A stretch of DNA of 61,551 nucleotides, taken from contig JAEYPM010000035.1 of the NCBI GenBank assembly GCA_023410675.1, positions 1-61,551 on the forward strand, given 5' to 3'. Numbering within the stretch: position 1 is the first letter of the stretch; each line of letters starts with the position of its first letter. The notes below the pieces were generated by a model that was given only the letters and a program-made list of their open reading frames with translations, had not been told where the DNA came from and did no database searches. The DNA comes from Bacillota bacterium (lineage in GTDB: Bacteria; Bacillota; Clostridia; Lachnospirales; Cellulosilyticaceae). This document shows, piece after piece, positions 41,530 to 49,838 of this stretch. A program made the translations under genes and the position numbers.

Positions 41530-42900
41530 ATGTTTCAAAAAGTATTAATCGCCAATAGAGGCGAGATAGCAGTACGGATTATTAGAGCCTGTAATGAAAT
41601 GGGAATCAGTACAGTAGCAGTATATTCAAAGGCAGACAAAGATGCACTACATGTTAAGCTTGCTGATGAGGCAATTTGTATTGGAAATGCACTTCCTAAG
41701 GAGAGCTACTTGAATATAGAAAATATTATTAGTGCAGCAGTATGTATAGGAGCAGAGGCCATTCATCCTGGCTTTGGTTTCTTATCTGAAAATGCAAGGT
41801 TTGCTGACATATGCAAACAATGCAACCTAAAGTTTATTGGGCCTACATCAGAGATGATCAAACTTATGGGTGATAAAGCAAAGGCTAGAGAAAAGATGAT
41901 TGAGGCAGGTGTTCCTGTTGTTCCAGGCTCTAAGGGCACTTTGGAAGATATATGCGAAGCAAAAGAACTTGCAGAAGCAATAGGCTATCCCATTATGCTA
42001 AAGGCTGCAGCAGGTGGAGGCGGACGTGGCATGCGTATTGTTTACAAGAAAAGTGAATTGGAAGCTGCATTTTTCACTGCAAGTACAGAAGCTAAAGGAG
42101 CTTTTGGTGATGGAAGCATGTACATGGAAAAATATATTGAAAACCCAAGACATATTGAGTTTCAAATACTAGGTGATCGCTTTGGAAACATCGTTCATTT
42201 AGGAGAGAGAGATTGCTCCTTGCAAAGAAGACATCAAAAAGTAATCGAAGAAGCACCTTCTGCTTTTATATCACCAGAGCTAAGAGAAACGATGGGCGAA
42301 GTAGCCGTTCTTGCTGCAAAAGCTGTATCTTACGAAAATGCTGGGACAGTGGAGTTTGTTGTAGATAAAGAAGGCAACTTCTATTTTATAGAAATGAATA
42401 CGAGAATTCAAGTTGAACACCCGATTACAGAAATGATTACTGGGGTTGATTTGATCAAAGCACAGCTTAAGGTCGCTTCTGGACAAAAGTTAGAGCTTGA
42501 CCCTAGGAGTATAAGCATTAAAGGACATGCCATAGAGTGCCGTATCAATGCTGAAAATCCAAGTAAAGGATTTAGGCCTTGTGCAGGAACCATAACGGAT
42601 CTTCATTTGCCAGGAGGAAGAGGTATAAGAATTGATACAGGTATTTATCATGGCTATAAGATTCCTTCAAACTATGATTCAATGCTCGCTAAAATTATAG
42701 CCTATGGAGATGACCGAGAAGAGGCTATTCGTATCATGCAAAGGGCACTTGAAGAACTTGTTATAGAAGGAATAGATACCAACATTGATTTTCAGTATCA
42801 ATTGCTTTGCACACCAGATTTTGAAAAGGGTAACTATGATACTTCTTATATTGAAAAAAATCTTGAGTATATTATGCAAGAGGAAGGAGAAGATGCGTGA
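41530..42900 (+). CDS. accC: Biotin carboxylase subunit of acetyl-CoA carboxylase
   Basis: 456 residues with 'KVLIANRGEIAVRIIRAC', 'HPGFGFLSENARFAD', ATP-grasp loop 'KAAAGGGGRGMRIVY', 'GERDCSLQRRHQK' and 'EMNTRIQVEHPITEM'. Carboxylates biotin on AccB using ATP and bicarbonate. AAGGAGGTG upstream. Confidence 0.97.
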   Translation: MFQKVLIANRGEIAVRIIRACNEMGISTVAVYSKADKDALHVKLADEAICIGNALPKESYLNIENIISAAVCIGAEAIHPGFGFLSENARFADICKQCNLKFIGPTSEMIKLMGDKAKAREKMIEAGVPVVPGSKGTLEDICEAKELAEAIGYPIMLKAAAGGGGRGMRIVYKKSELEAAFFTASTEAKGAFGDGSMYMEKYIENPRHIEFQILGDRFGNIVHLGERDCSLQRRHQKVIEEAPSAFISPELRETMGEVAVLAAKAVSYENAGTVEFVVDKEGNFYFIEMNTRIQVEHPITEMITGVDLIKAQLKVASGQKLELDPRSISIKGHAIECRINAENPSKGFRPCAGTITDLHLPGGRGIRIDTGIYHGYKIPSNYDSMLAKIIAYGDDREEAIRIMQRALEELVIEGIDTNIDFQYQLLCTPDFEKGNYDTSYIEKNLEYIMQEEGEDA

Positions 42901-43754
42901 TGCTAGATTCTTTTATAAAAAAGAAAAAGAAATACACCACTATGCGAGCAACTTCCCAAAAGGCTGATATTCCTCAAGGTATGTTTATTAAATGTCCATG
43001 CTGTAAAAAAAATATCTATGTCATAGATTTATTGTCATCACTTAGTGTATGTACGCACTGTGACCACCACATGCCTATGTCACCTAAAATGAGACTCAGT
43101 AAGATTATTGATAAAGGAAGCTTCAAAGAGTTTGACAAAAATATGAAAAGCTTAAATCCTTTACACTTTCAAGGCTATGAAAATAAAGTGAAAGGGTATA
43201 TGGCTAAAACTGATGAAAATGAGGCTGTGATAACTGGTGAGGCAGCTGTAGATGGAATACGCACGGTTATTGCGATTATGGATTCGAGATTCATGATGGG
43301 CAGCATGGGATCAGTAGTAGGAGAAAAAATAACCAGGGCTATTGAATATGCTACCAATAACACTTTGCCCATTATTATTTTTACAGCTTCTGGAGGAGCA
43401 AGAATGCAAGAAGGGATATATTCCTTAATGCAGATGGCAAAGACGAGTGCTGCACTAGCAAGACATGATGAAAAAGGACTGTTATATATCAGTGTGTTAA
43501 CAGACCCTACTACAGGTGGGGTGACTGCTAGCTTTGCTATGCTTGGCGATCTTATTTTAGCAGAGCCTAACGCGCTTATTGGTTTTGCAGGACCTAGGGT
43601 TATTGAGCAAACCATCAAACAAAAATTACCTCAAGGCTTTCAAAAGGCAGAGTTTTTATTAGAACATGGGATGATTGATTATATTGTGCATAGAAAAGAT
43701 ATGAAAAATACGCTATCTACTTTACTTAAGCTTCATGTAAAGGAGGAGCAGTAA
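42897..43754 (+). CDS. accD: Acetyl-CoA carboxylase carboxyltransferase beta subunit
   Basis: 285 residues with an N-terminal four-Cys zinc ribbon ('KCPCCKKNIYVID' and 'VCTHCDHHMP') and the crotonase-like core 'TASGGARMQEGIYSLMQMA' and 'TDPTTGGVTASFAMLGD'. Start GTG 42897 or ATG 42900; AAGGAG fits either. It overlaps accC by 4 bp. Confidence 0.96.
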   Translation: MMLDSFIKKKKKYTTMRATSQKADIPQGMFIKCPCCKKNIYVIDLLSSLSVCTHCDHHMPMSPKMRLSKIIDKGSFKEFDKNMKSLNPLHFQGYENKVKGYMAKTDENEAVITGEAAVDGIRTVIAIMDSRFMMGSMGSVVGEKITRAIEYATNNTLPIIIFTASGGARMQEGIYSLMQMAKTSAALARHDEKGLLYISVLTDPTTGGVTASFAMLGDLILAEPNALIGFAGPRVIEQTIKQKLPQGFQKAEFLLEHGMIDYIVHRKDMKNTLSTLLKLHVKEEQ

Positions 43755-43755
43755 G

Positions 43756-44694
43756 ATGGAAAAGATGGATCAAAAAATAGAAATGCTCTATGCTACAATA
43801 GAAGATTTAAGTAAGCTTGAGCAAACAGAAGAGATTGAAGAAGAAATAGGCCACTTAAGAAAAGTAGCACAAAATCTAGAAAGAAAAAGAGCCAACATGT
43901 ATACGGCTTGGGATAAAGTTTCTATTGCAAGAAAAATAGAAAGACCTAGAGCAAAATATTATATTCATGAAATTGTTACGGATTTTATTGAACTTCATGG
44001 AGATAGAGCTTTTAAAGATGACTCAGCTATTATTGGAGGTATAGGGAAAATAGGTCCTTATACAGTGACTATTATATGCCAAAATAAAGGGACAAATGCT
44101 AAAGAAAACATTGAATGTAACTTTGGGATGGCTCACCCTGAAGGTTATAGAAAAGCATTAAGGCTTATGAAACAGGCTGAAAAGTTTAAAAGACCTATAG
44201 TTTGTCTTATTGATACGCCAGGAGCTTACTGTGGAATTGGAGCAGAAGAAAGAGGACAGGGAGAAGCTATTGCAAGAAATCTATTAGAAATGTCCCGTAT
44301 CAAAACCCCTATTATCGCTGGCGTTATAGGAGAAGGTGGAAGCGGAGGGGCCTTGGCACTTGGCGTTGCTGATTGTATTTTCATGCAGGAAAATACCACC
44401 TATTCCATTCTTTCTCCTGAAGGTTTTGCAAGCATACTTTGGAAGGATAGTAAAAGAGCAGAAGAGGCTGCTGCTATTATGAAAATTACGGCATCTGACT
44501 TAAAAGAACACAAAATTATTGATGCTATTATTAAAGAGCCTATTGGCGGAGCACATAAAGATCCTAAAAAGTCAGCAGCATATCTTAAAGAATACTTAAT
44601 TCAGGAGCTAGCAAAACTAAAAAAACAACCTATTGAAGATATTGTTGAAAATAGATATGCTCGTTTTAGACAATATGGCGTGTTTAGCGAATAA
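43756..44694 (+). CDS. accA: Acetyl-CoA carboxylase carboxyltransferase alpha subunit
   Basis: 312 residues: N-terminal helices, then 'LHGDRAFKDDSAIIGGIG', 'DTPGAYCGIGAEERGQGEAI' and 'GEGGSGGALALGVAD'. Pairs with AccD to carboxylate acetyl-CoA to malonyl-CoA. Last gene of the operon, one base after accD. Confidence 0.97.
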   Translation: MEKMDQKIEMLYATIEDLSKLEQTEEIEEEIGHLRKVAQNLERKRANMYTAWDKVSIARKIERPRAKYYIHEIVTDFIELHGDRAFKDDSAIIGGIGKIGPYTVTIICQNKGTNAKENIECNFGMAHPEGYRKALRLMKQAEKFKRPIVCLIDTPGAYCGIGAEERGQGEAIARNLLEMSRIKTPIIAGVIGEGGSGGALALGVADCIFMQENTTYSILSPEGFASILWKDSKRAEEAAAIMKITASDLKEHKIIDAIIKEPIGGAHKDPKKSAAYLKEYLIQELAKLKKQPIEDIVENRYARFRQYGVFSE

Positions 44695-44768
44695 ATAAGC
44701 ACGACTAAGAGACATATTAAAATGTATCTATTAAACACTCATCTGTTTAAATTAAAACACATCTATTT

Positions 44769-44827
44769 AAAAATATATGAATAAAAGATACGTGAGTAAA
44801 AGATACGTGAGTAAAAGATATATGAAT
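44769..44827 (+). repeat. 15-bp tandem repeat (AAAAGATACGTGAGT)
   Basis: Two exact units (44783-44797, 44798-44812) are followed by a degenerate unit (44813-44827, AAAAGATATATGAAT) and preceded by a partial one (AAAAATATATGAAT). Confidence 0.85.
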
Positions 44828-44867
44828 ATTAGATATATATTAATAAAATATATTAATATAGGAGTAT

Positions 44868-44902
44868 AAGTTCTTGTGGTACATAACCATGAGAACTTTT
44901 TA
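44868..44902 (+). terminator. Terminator of the fab/acc operon
   Basis: AAGTTCTTGTGGT (44868-44880) pairs with ACCATGAGAACTT (44886-44898) with one T-G pair, then a T-run. Confidence 0.9.
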
Positions 44903-45079
44903 TTATTCATAATGTGGCTTGTTGTTATTCCTTTATAAGTGAGCCTACAATTTATAATATAAAGTCAAAATGAGAAATTAATTAGGTAATGCACAGTATA
45001 TCATTAAGTATTAAAATGTGAATTCTATATTGACCTTCAGAATATATAATATAAAGAACAAATATGTGAAGGTGAAAAA

Positions 45080-45472
45080 ATGGCGAGCATAAAAAATCAA
45101 CTACTTAAAAGTTTTATTAAAATCAATGTATTAGAAAATCTCCCAGGGATGCTCAAGATTCATATTAGGGATTTAAACAACATAAAAAAAGAAATAAGGA
45201 TATATGATCAATATGTTATAGTTGCAATTGAGCTTCTAAAAGGTATTCAAGATGTAACAATTGATTATCAAAAAAATACCATTACTATTTTATATGATAA
45301 AGATATCGTGAGGCCTCAGTTGATCTATAAATGGTTACATATTATTATAGATGTTGCGATAGACAATTTAGACTTTATTAAAAAATATAGCAAACAGAAT
45401 ATACTGTTTGTGGAAGAAAAACTTACAAAGCTTCTTCAAAATAAACTTACGGCGTTGCAAGCTAAAGAATAG
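45080..45472 (+). CDS. HMA2-like domain protein
   Basis: 130 residues. The first ~80 have a ferredoxin-like beta-alpha-beta pattern as in heavy-metal-associated domains ('LPGMLKIHIRDLNNI', 'LLKGIQDVTIDYQKNTITIL') but without the CxxC metal site, which fits the HMA2 variant. The C-terminus is helical. Function unknown; related domains precede P-type ATPases or stand alone in Firmicutes. GAAGGTG precedes the ATG. Confidence 0.6.
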   Translation: MASIKNQLLKSFIKINVLENLPGMLKIHIRDLNNIKKEIRIYDQYVIVAIELLKGIQDVTIDYQKNTITILYDKDIVRPQLIYKWLHIIIDVAIDNLDFIKKYSKQNILFVEEKLTKLLQNKLTALQAKE

Positions 45473-45704
45473 GCTGAGAAAATAAGCATAAGTTTTATTT
45501 GATTTATAAAGGTATATAAGTTAAATTATTAGTAGAGAATGGACAGGATAAAACTTATACATTCGTTTTACAATGGGAATTCGTAAAAAATAATAACACC
45601 AAGTGGTTCGAAAAAGGGATGTTCTTTAGTAGATTCTCTATACGATACATAAAAAGAGTAAAGAGGTTAAGCATATTATATAATAAATAGGAAGGAAGAT
45701 ACAC

Positions 45705-46397
45705 ATGATAGGAATAATAGGAGCGATGGAAGAAGAGGTTAATTCTCTAAAAAGAAAGCTTGAAATAAAAGAAATAAAGTCAATGGCAGGAATGACCTTT
45801 CATGTTGGCACACTATTGGATACAGAGGTAGTTGTTGTAAGATGTGGTATTGGAAAAGTGAATGCAGCAGTATGCACACAAATCTTAATTGATATATTTG
45901 AAGTCAGTGCAATTATTAACACCGGCGTTGCAGGAGGACTTTATCCTAATATTAATATAGGCGATATTGTCATATCAAGTGATACTGTGGAACACGACAT
46001 GGATGTAGTAGCTTTTGGTTATGATAAAGGAACAATCCCACGTATGGATACTTCTTTTTTTGAAGCGGATCAAAAGCTTGTTGATAGAGCAAGAAAGGCA
46101 GCTGAACTGATTAAAGGAGAACATAAGGTATATGTAGCGAGAATAGCAAGTGGAGACCAATTTATTTCAAGTATGCAGGTGAAAGAGAATATTTATTCTA
46201 CGTTTACTGCTTATTGTGCTGAAATGGAGGGAGCTGCAATAGCACATACATGCTATTTAAACCAGGTGCCTTTTGTTATTATTCGAGCGATATCTGATAA
46301 AGCTGACCAAAATGCAGATGAAAATTTTGACGAATTTGTAACAATGGCGGCGAAAAATGCGAGCAAGATGATCGAAAATATCATTAAAGATATGTAA
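45705..46397 (+). CDS. mtnN: 5'-methylthioadenosine/S-adenosylhomocysteine nucleosidase
   Basis: 230 residues: 'GIIGAMEEEVNSLKRKL', 'INTGVAGGLYPNINIGDIV', 'IASGDQFISS' and the purine-binding 'CAEMEGAAIAHTCYLN' followed by 'IRAISDKAD' with the catalytic Asp. It hydrolyses MTA and SAH, clearing methyl-transfer by-products and feeding autoinducer-2 precursors. AGGAAGG upstream. It stands alone. Confidence 0.96.
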   Translation: MIGIIGAMEEEVNSLKRKLEIKEIKSMAGMTFHVGTLLDTEVVVVRCGIGKVNAAVCTQILIDIFEVSAIINTGVAGGLYPNINIGDIVISSDTVEHDMDVVAFGYDKGTIPRMDTSFFEADQKLVDRARKAAELIKGEHKVYVARIASGDQFISSMQVKENIYSTFTAYCAEMEGAAIAHTCYLNQVPFVIIRAISDKADQNADENFDEFVTMAAKNASKMIENIIKDM

Positions 46398-46703
46398 AAA
46401 CATTATTTATTTGTAAAATTAATAAAAACTATTTATTAAACCAAAGATTTAGAATATAATAGTAGTATCAATAATTAGGTGGATTTAAGTAGGGCACAAT
46501 ACAATATTTGAGGTCAAGGGCATAGGGGGGGAAATGAGTATTGTATAAATATAACAAGGCCCAAAAGTTAAAATATTGTGAACATACTTGAATAATCCTT
46601 ATTATAAGGTATAATAAGGGTGTTACACTATAGAAATTAGGGGAATTGAATCAGCCACTATCAAATTCAAATGATAGGTCATAATTAATAAGGAGGGGAT
46701 AGA
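46398..46703. other. Promoter region of the first secreted paralogue
   Basis: AT-rich, no ORF. The part from about 46540 is homologous to the region upstream of the second paralogue (from about 49670) and contains the promoter at 46588-46615 and a small conserved stem CTATCA/TGATAG before the ribosome binding site. Confidence 0.7.
46588..46615 (+). promoter_or_regulatory. Sigma-A-type promoter, paralogue 1
   Basis: TTGAAT (46588-46593), 16-bp spacer, TATAAT (46610-46615). The same arrangement and spacer sequence are conserved at 49730-49757. Confidence 0.7.
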
Positions 46704-49472
46704 ATGAAGAAAATTTTTACTAGAATCATGACAGCATTTTTGACTATGACACTTATATTACTTAATATACCAGTTAGTTTATTAGCAGCAACAAGTAAAC
46801 CAGAAACAGGAATGCATGTAACAGTTATATGTGATAAGAGACATTTTGATGAAGTAGCACCAAATACAACAGAAGGGACTGTAACTGTTAGCAAGCGGTT
46901 TGAGTATGATCTCAATAATAAATCAATGACTGCATATGGTAGTATGTGGCTTACACTTACACAGTTTGAAGTAGGAAACGATGGAAAAGCTACAAACAAT
47001 TCGCCAAAAGATAGTGCACAACAAGCACAACAAGTTGACGTATATGAATATGAATCTTCAAAAGACGATGCAGTAAAGATAGCAACTTTTACTGCAGATG
47101 ATGTGAATTTAGGCTACATGCAACTTCCTGATAAGGATGCAAATATTAATGGCGTTAATAAAAGTAATAAAGCATCTATGCCTTATGGATGCAAAATATT
47201 ACTAAGACCACCACTAGATGGACAAAGTAGAACATATTTCTTTAAGATTACAAAAGGAAATGGAGATACAGTTTATTCTGGAGAAGTAAAAGTTAAAGTG
47301 AAAAAATTGGATAAACCTGTACTTATACCACCTACTCTTGGTAAGACAGACGGTTTCTCTAGAACACTATCTAGTTCGTGGGATCAAAGTTCTGTTCAAG
47401 TATATGCAGCTAAGCAGATTGAAGTTGGCAGTGATGAAGATAGTAAATTAACAATTCCACGAGGTTCTATAATTGTTGAAGCACTTAGAGATCCAAGTAG
47501 ACTAAACAAAAAGAAAGAAGCCTTAAGAAATAAACTTAAAACATTGACATCAGAGCAATTAGCAGAGTATGAAAAGGCTATTGATAAGCGTTCAGTAGAT
47601 CCAGCATGGATGCCAGAAGGTAAGATAGATGACTTGGTTGACATGAGAGTGGATAGAGAAGATATAGAATTTTATACTAAAGATGATCAGCCGCCTATAG
47701 TATCTTATGATAGAAATTATGTTGCAGAGGTAGATGCAATTGTTGCATCAGGTAAAAATCAAGCAAAATATAATTACTCTGTTAATGCAAGAGTGCAGTA
47801 TTTTGGAAACCTAGGAACATTAAATAATGGTGCAAAAGTTTTAGAGCCAGCCCTAAATTCAACCAGTACTGATCTATTAATTATGGTTTCAACTGATCAA
47901 AATGCTAACTTTGAAGATGCTCCTACTAAAGGAGCTGTACATAACAATCCTTTGTGGCCAGATTTGTATACTGCTTCTGAAGACAATGTTGTTATAAAAT
48001 ATGATAGAAATACTGATAAATTTTTTACACAAGCTACATTAAGTATCGTAGCACTATACACAGGAAAGTCTGAAAAGTCAAGTTCATATGAGAGTAAAAA
48101 CGTAAGAGCATTTATTTTTACGAACCAGTCAGGTCAGCAAGCAGGATATATCTTTGATGATGCACCGACTCCAGACATACAAGCTCAAGAATTACCAAGG
48201 TGGTCACGTTTGCTCACGGATCTTAGATTAACTGACGAATTCCAAGTTGGTAAGACATCTCAAGATTTATTTTTATATGATTCTGCCTATAATGACAGAA
48301 CAATGATCGCAGCTCGAAACAAATTAACTTTTGTAGGAGCAGATTCACAAGTAGATACTTTTGGTAATGCTTCAGGATCTCATATTGTGGATGCGGGCAA
48401 ACCATATGATGGTGCTTATTATGCAAATTATTACAGTACTGCCTATGAGCCATCAGGTAGATTTTTACCAGGTACTTTTGTCTTCACACCATCTGGAGTA
48501 TTAGGTGATCAAATAGGTTATAGAATAGTATATGAACAATATTTAATAGATGCATTGACAAGAGAGTGGAATATTCCTGAAGATCAGGGGTTGAATGCAT
48601 TAAATGCATTAATTGCGGCAGATTCTGATGCTTTTAAATACTTTACTGGATTAGACAAAACGCCTCAAGAGCTTAACCGTTGGTTATATAAACAAATTAG
48701 CCCATCAAGTGCAATGTCAGATGATTTTATTATCGACTCAGTACAAGATTTGGTAGAATCTGCAACACCAACGACAGGAGGAACTGTAACTTATAATTAT
48801 GGCATAGGAAGTGGAGATGTTAATTATCTGATTCCTCAAGCTAAAGGTTGTCTGTCATATACCATTGATATTCAGGATGTACAGTTAGTTGCTGATGATA
48901 ATGAATTTTCAAAAGTAACTACAGAAATAGACTTTTCAAGTGCCTTAGATAAGGTATATGACCCTCTGACTAGTTCATATAAAGAGGATATAACCCCAGA
49001 GACAAATCTTGACACCTCTCAATTAACCTTTATAGTAGCGAAAAAGGCAGCTGGAGCTTCAAGATTTGAATATCACCCAGCTTTGACCAGTGCTATTTCA
49101 GGAGCCACAGTATCAGGTGGAAAACTTAAAATTGAATTTAGCAAAGTAGATGGTGTTAGTGGTACTTATTTTGACAATGAGCTAGCAGAATATCGAGTTA
49201 GTGTGATGTTTCCTGTAACATTAAAAGAGGGTCTTACTTCAGAAATCTATAGAAATGGATCAGGTACACAAAGGCACACACCTTACATTGACCCAAGTGA
49301 CACAAGTAACGTTTTCCCAAGATATAGAAAGATTAAGACCACGACGGTTGTAACGTATAAAAAGAAGACAATTGAAGAGTCAGATGGGAATACTATTGAA
49401 TTTGAGGCAGAACTGGAAGAGAATGAACTTACATTAGATCTAATGTATCAAGACTTTACAGATATAAAATAA
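46704..49472 (+). CDS. Large secreted protein of unknown family, tandem paralogue 1
   Basis: 922 residues with a signal peptide (KKIFTRIMTAFLTMTLILL, cleavage after LAA). No SLH, LPxTG, CWB2, LysM, dockerin or known catalytic motif is visible. The mature part begins 'ETGMHVTVICDKRHFDEV' and is probably multi-domain and mostly beta. A central stretch 'RAFIFTNQSGQQAGYIF' leads to 'LPGTFVFTPSGVLGDQIGYR'; a beta-rich C-terminal third follows ('KVTTEIDFSSALDKVYDPL') and ends 'YQDFTDIK'. It is strongly similar along its whole length to the next gene. Own promoter, AAGGAGGGG site and terminator, so expression is likely high. It may be a surface-layer or appendage component; I cannot assign it. Confidence 0.8.
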   Translation: MKKIFTRIMTAFLTMTLILLNIPVSLLAATSKPETGMHVTVICDKRHFDEVAPNTTEGTVTVSKRFEYDLNNKSMTAYGSMWLTLTQFEVGNDGKATNNSPKDSAQQAQQVDVYEYESSKDDAVKIATFTADDVNLGYMQLPDKDANINGVNKSNKASMPYGCKILLRPPLDGQSRTYFFKITKGNGDTVYSGEVKVKVKKLDKPVLIPPTLGKTDGFSRTLSSSWDQSSVQVYAAKQIEVGSDEDSKLTIPRGSIIVEALRDPSRLNKKKEALRNKLKTLTSEQLAEYEKAIDKRSVDPAWMPEGKIDDLVDMRVDREDIEFYTKDDQPPIVSYDRNYVAEVDAIVASGKNQAKYNYSVNARVQYFGNLGTLNNGAKVLEPALNSTSTDLLIMVSTDQNANFEDAPTKGAVHNNPLWPDLYTASEDNVVIKYDRNTDKFFTQATLSIVALYTGKSEKSSSYESKNVRAFIFTNQSGQQAGYIFDDAPTPDIQAQELPRWSRLLTDLRLTDEFQVGKTSQDLFLYDSAYNDRTMIAARNKLTFVGADSQVDTFGNASGSHIVDAGKPYDGAYYANYYSTAYEPSGRFLPGTFVFTPSGVLGDQIGYRIVYEQYLIDALTREWNIPEDQGLNALNALIAADSDAFKYFTGLDKTPQELNRWLYKQISPSSAMSDDFIIDSVQDLVESATPTTGGTVTYNYGIGSGDVNYLIPQAKGCLSYTIDIQDVQLVADDNEFSKVTTEIDFSSALDKVYDPLTSSYKEDITPETNLDTSQLTFIVAKKAAGASRFEYHPALTSAISGATVSGGKLKIEFSKVDGVSGTYFDNELAEYRVSVMFPVTLKEGLTSEIYRNGSGTQRHTPYIDPSDTSNVFPRYRKIKTTTVVTYKKKTIEESDGNTIEFEAELEENELTLDLMYQDFTDIK

Positions 49473-49480
49473 TCTACTAA

Positions 49481-49536
49481 ATAAATAGAATCTATAGTAC
49501 ATATTTTTCTTGTATTATAGATTCTATTTATTTTTA
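49481..49536 (+). terminator. Terminator, paralogue 1
   Basis: ATAAATAGAATCTATA (49481-49496) pairs perfectly with 49516-49531, followed by TTTT. It is homologous to the terminator at 52599-52651. Confidence 0.85.
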
Positions 49537-49542
49537 TGACTC

Positions 49543-49595
49543 ATGATTCAAATCATATGGAGGACTTGTATTTGAGTGTCCAGTGATATGCTCAA
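49543..49595 (+). pseudogene. Remnant of the 5' end of the downstream membrane-protein gene
   Basis: The first 20 bases (49543-49562) equal 52731-52750 and similarity continues to about 49595/52783 with scattered substitutions. 52731-52783 lies inside the start of the membrane protein gene at 52713. The copy is far too short to be functional and marks the junction of a tandem duplication. Confidence 0.85.
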
Positions 49596-49729
49596 TAATA
49601 GGTATTTCAATAACATATAAGAAATGAAAAAAAATTCATTTCAAATTTAGGAAATTAAATAGCGACTCTTCAGAATGAGTATCATATAAATATATAAAAG
49701 ATATAAAAGTTAAAAAATTATGAACACTA

Positions 49730-49757
49730 TTGATTAATCCTTATTATAAGATATAAT
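49730..49757 (+). promoter_or_regulatory. Sigma-A-type promoter, paralogue 2
   Basis: TTGATT (49730-49735), 16-bp spacer nearly identical to that at 46594-46609, TATAAT (49752-49757). Confidence 0.7.
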
Positions 49758-49838
49758 TAGGATGTTACAATTATGAGAATTTTAATCATCCACTATCAAA
49801 GTTAAACGATGGTTTATTATTAAAAAGGAGGGGAAAGA

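Larger units (their letters stand above)
44695..45079. other. Intergenic region with minisatellite and operon terminator
   Basis: Contains 15-bp tandem repeats (44769-44827) and the operon terminator (44868-44902). The rest is AT-rich, without ORF, and must include the promoter of the next gene. Confidence 0.7.
49473..49838. other. Spacer between paralogues with duplication scar
   Basis: Contains the terminator of paralogue 1, a 53-bp remnant matching the 5' end of the gene at 52713, and a copy of the upstream region of paralogue 1 including the promoter. Confidence 0.8.

Noticed and set aside
43175..43618. 147-codon ORF antisense to accD
   Set aside because: Shadow of a highly conserved gene; no start site signals.
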